Assembly: GCA_003648675.1 (NCBI GenBank)
Contig: QMPS01000057.1
Coordinates: forward strand, 1 to 5,880
DNA from: Aquificota bacterium
Lineage (GTDB): Bacteria > Thermosulfidibacterota > Thermosulfidibacteria > Thermosulfidibacterales > B14-G1
Direction of reading: 5' to 3'
Length of the DNA stretch: 5,880 nt
The notes beneath the pieces are model-generated. The model was not told where the DNA came from, did no database searches, and saw only the letters and a list, made by a program, of their open reading frames with translations. Of this stretch, positions 5,422 to 5,880 are shown one piece after another. The position numbers were made by a program, and so were the translations under genes. Numbering within the stretch: the first letter of the stretch is position 1; each line of letters opens with the position of its first letter.

Positions 5422-5880
5422 TCAATACGCTCCTTCCCCTTTCAGCAACACTTTCACTGTCTTGAAGAGAATCACAATGTCCAGCCATAGGGACCAGTTT
5501 TGGACGTACCATGCGTCCAGTATAAGCCTTTCTTTGAAGGGAAGCTCGTTTCTTCCACTCACCTGCCATAGGCCCGTGATGCCCGGCTTGGCCACCAGAA
5601 TGGTGGAAAAGTACTCTCCCATGTCCTCCTTTTCCCGGGGTAGATAAGGACGAGGCCCCACCAGACTCATCTCTCCTTTGATGACATTTATGAGCTGGGG
5701 TAGCTCGTCCAAGCTAGTCTTCCTGAGTAACCTGCCCACCCGGGTGACTCTGGGATCGAAGCCTTTGAGTTTCTTGAACTCTTCCCATTCCTCTCTGGCT
5801 TCGGGGTTTTGTTCCAGGTAGTCTTTCAATTTAGAGTCGCTGTCCCTGTACATAGTTCGAAACTTGATGCACCTGAAGAG
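5422..5880 (-). CDS. Polyprenyl-phosphate sugar-1-phosphate transferase, C-terminal part (5' truncated by window edge)
   Basis: The last 152 codons of a bacterial sugar transferase (WbaP/WcaJ/PglC superfamily), which loads the first sugar-1-phosphate onto undecaprenyl phosphate at the inner face of the membrane to begin surface polysaccharide synthesis. The frame stays open to the window edge, giving an upstream FRCIKFRTM typical of the family, so the in-frame ATG at 5853 is internal. Visible family motifs, numbered from the edge, are KFRTM (6-10), [20 protein letters not shown] (44-63) with the D58-E59 catalytic dyad, [10 protein letters not shown] (69-78), [13 protein letters not shown] (98-110) and the ending KGEGAY. 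The N-terminal membrane part lies outside the window, so WbaP-type (long) and PglC-type (short) forms cannot be told apart, nor can the sugar. It converges on the Hdr operon and has no functional link to it. No clear minus-strand terminator follows its TGA. Confidence 0.94.
   Translation of the reverse strand, partial: LFRCIKFRTMYRDSDSKLKDYLEQNPEAREEWEEFKKLKGFDPRVTRVGRLLRKTSLDELPQLINVIKGEMSLVGPRPYLPREKEDMGEYFSTILVAKPGITGLWQVSGRNELPFKERLILDAWYVQNWSLWLDIVILFKTVKVLLKGEGAY

Overview
The window holds most of one plus-strand operon coding for a multi-subunit iron-sulfur/flavin electron-transfer complex of the heterodisulfide-reductase (Hdr) type. It is followed by an intrinsic terminator and then the end of a convergent, unrelated minus-strand sugar-transferase gene. 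The sequence is moderately GC-rich, genes are packed with overlaps or gaps of about 10-13 bases, and Shine-Dalgarno sequences are strong. HdrA/MvhD/FrhB-type proteins next to a bacterial polyprenyl-phosphate sugar transferase suggest a strict anaerobe, plausibly a sulfate reducer, acetogen or syntroph of the Firmicutes or Desulfobacterota type. The sequence alone does not settle the phylum.

Layout. At 2-223 is the 3' end of an HdrA gene (C-terminal two-cluster ferredoxin domain). At 220-645 is an MvhD-type [2Fe-2S] subunit, overlapping the HdrA stop by ATGA. At 659-3643 is a 994-residue protein made of two HdrA-like halves. The first half keeps an inserted ferredoxin but has a degraded flavin fold. 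The second half is a full HdrA (N-terminal domain, FAD domain, CVGSR...CC motif, C-terminal ferredoxin). At 3654-4082 is a second, divergent MvhD. From 4094 to 5235 is an FrhB/FdhB-like iron-sulfur protein whose reading frame is broken by an apparent one-base loss in a G run near 4447-4450. A GC-rich hairpin with a T tract (5260-5290) closes the operon. At 5422-5880 on the minus strand is the C-terminal part of a polyprenyl-phosphate sugar-1-phosphate transferase.

How the genes fit together. In characterised Hdr systems HdrA carries the bifurcating FAD, MvhD links HdrA to a hydrogenase or formate dehydrogenase, and FrhB/FdhB-type subunits exchange electrons with a soluble carrier or a dehydrogenase partner. 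The order HdrA-MvhD-(HdrA-HdrA)-MvhD-FrhB-like looks like two HdrA/MvhD modules in series ending in an FrhB-like module. No HdrB/HdrC and no hydrogenase or formate-dehydrogenase catalytic subunit lies in the window, so the substrate is unknown; those genes could lie upstream of position 1. The most notable points are the double HdrA with one apparently flavin-less half, the paired unequal MvhD copies, and the frame break in the FrhB-like gene.
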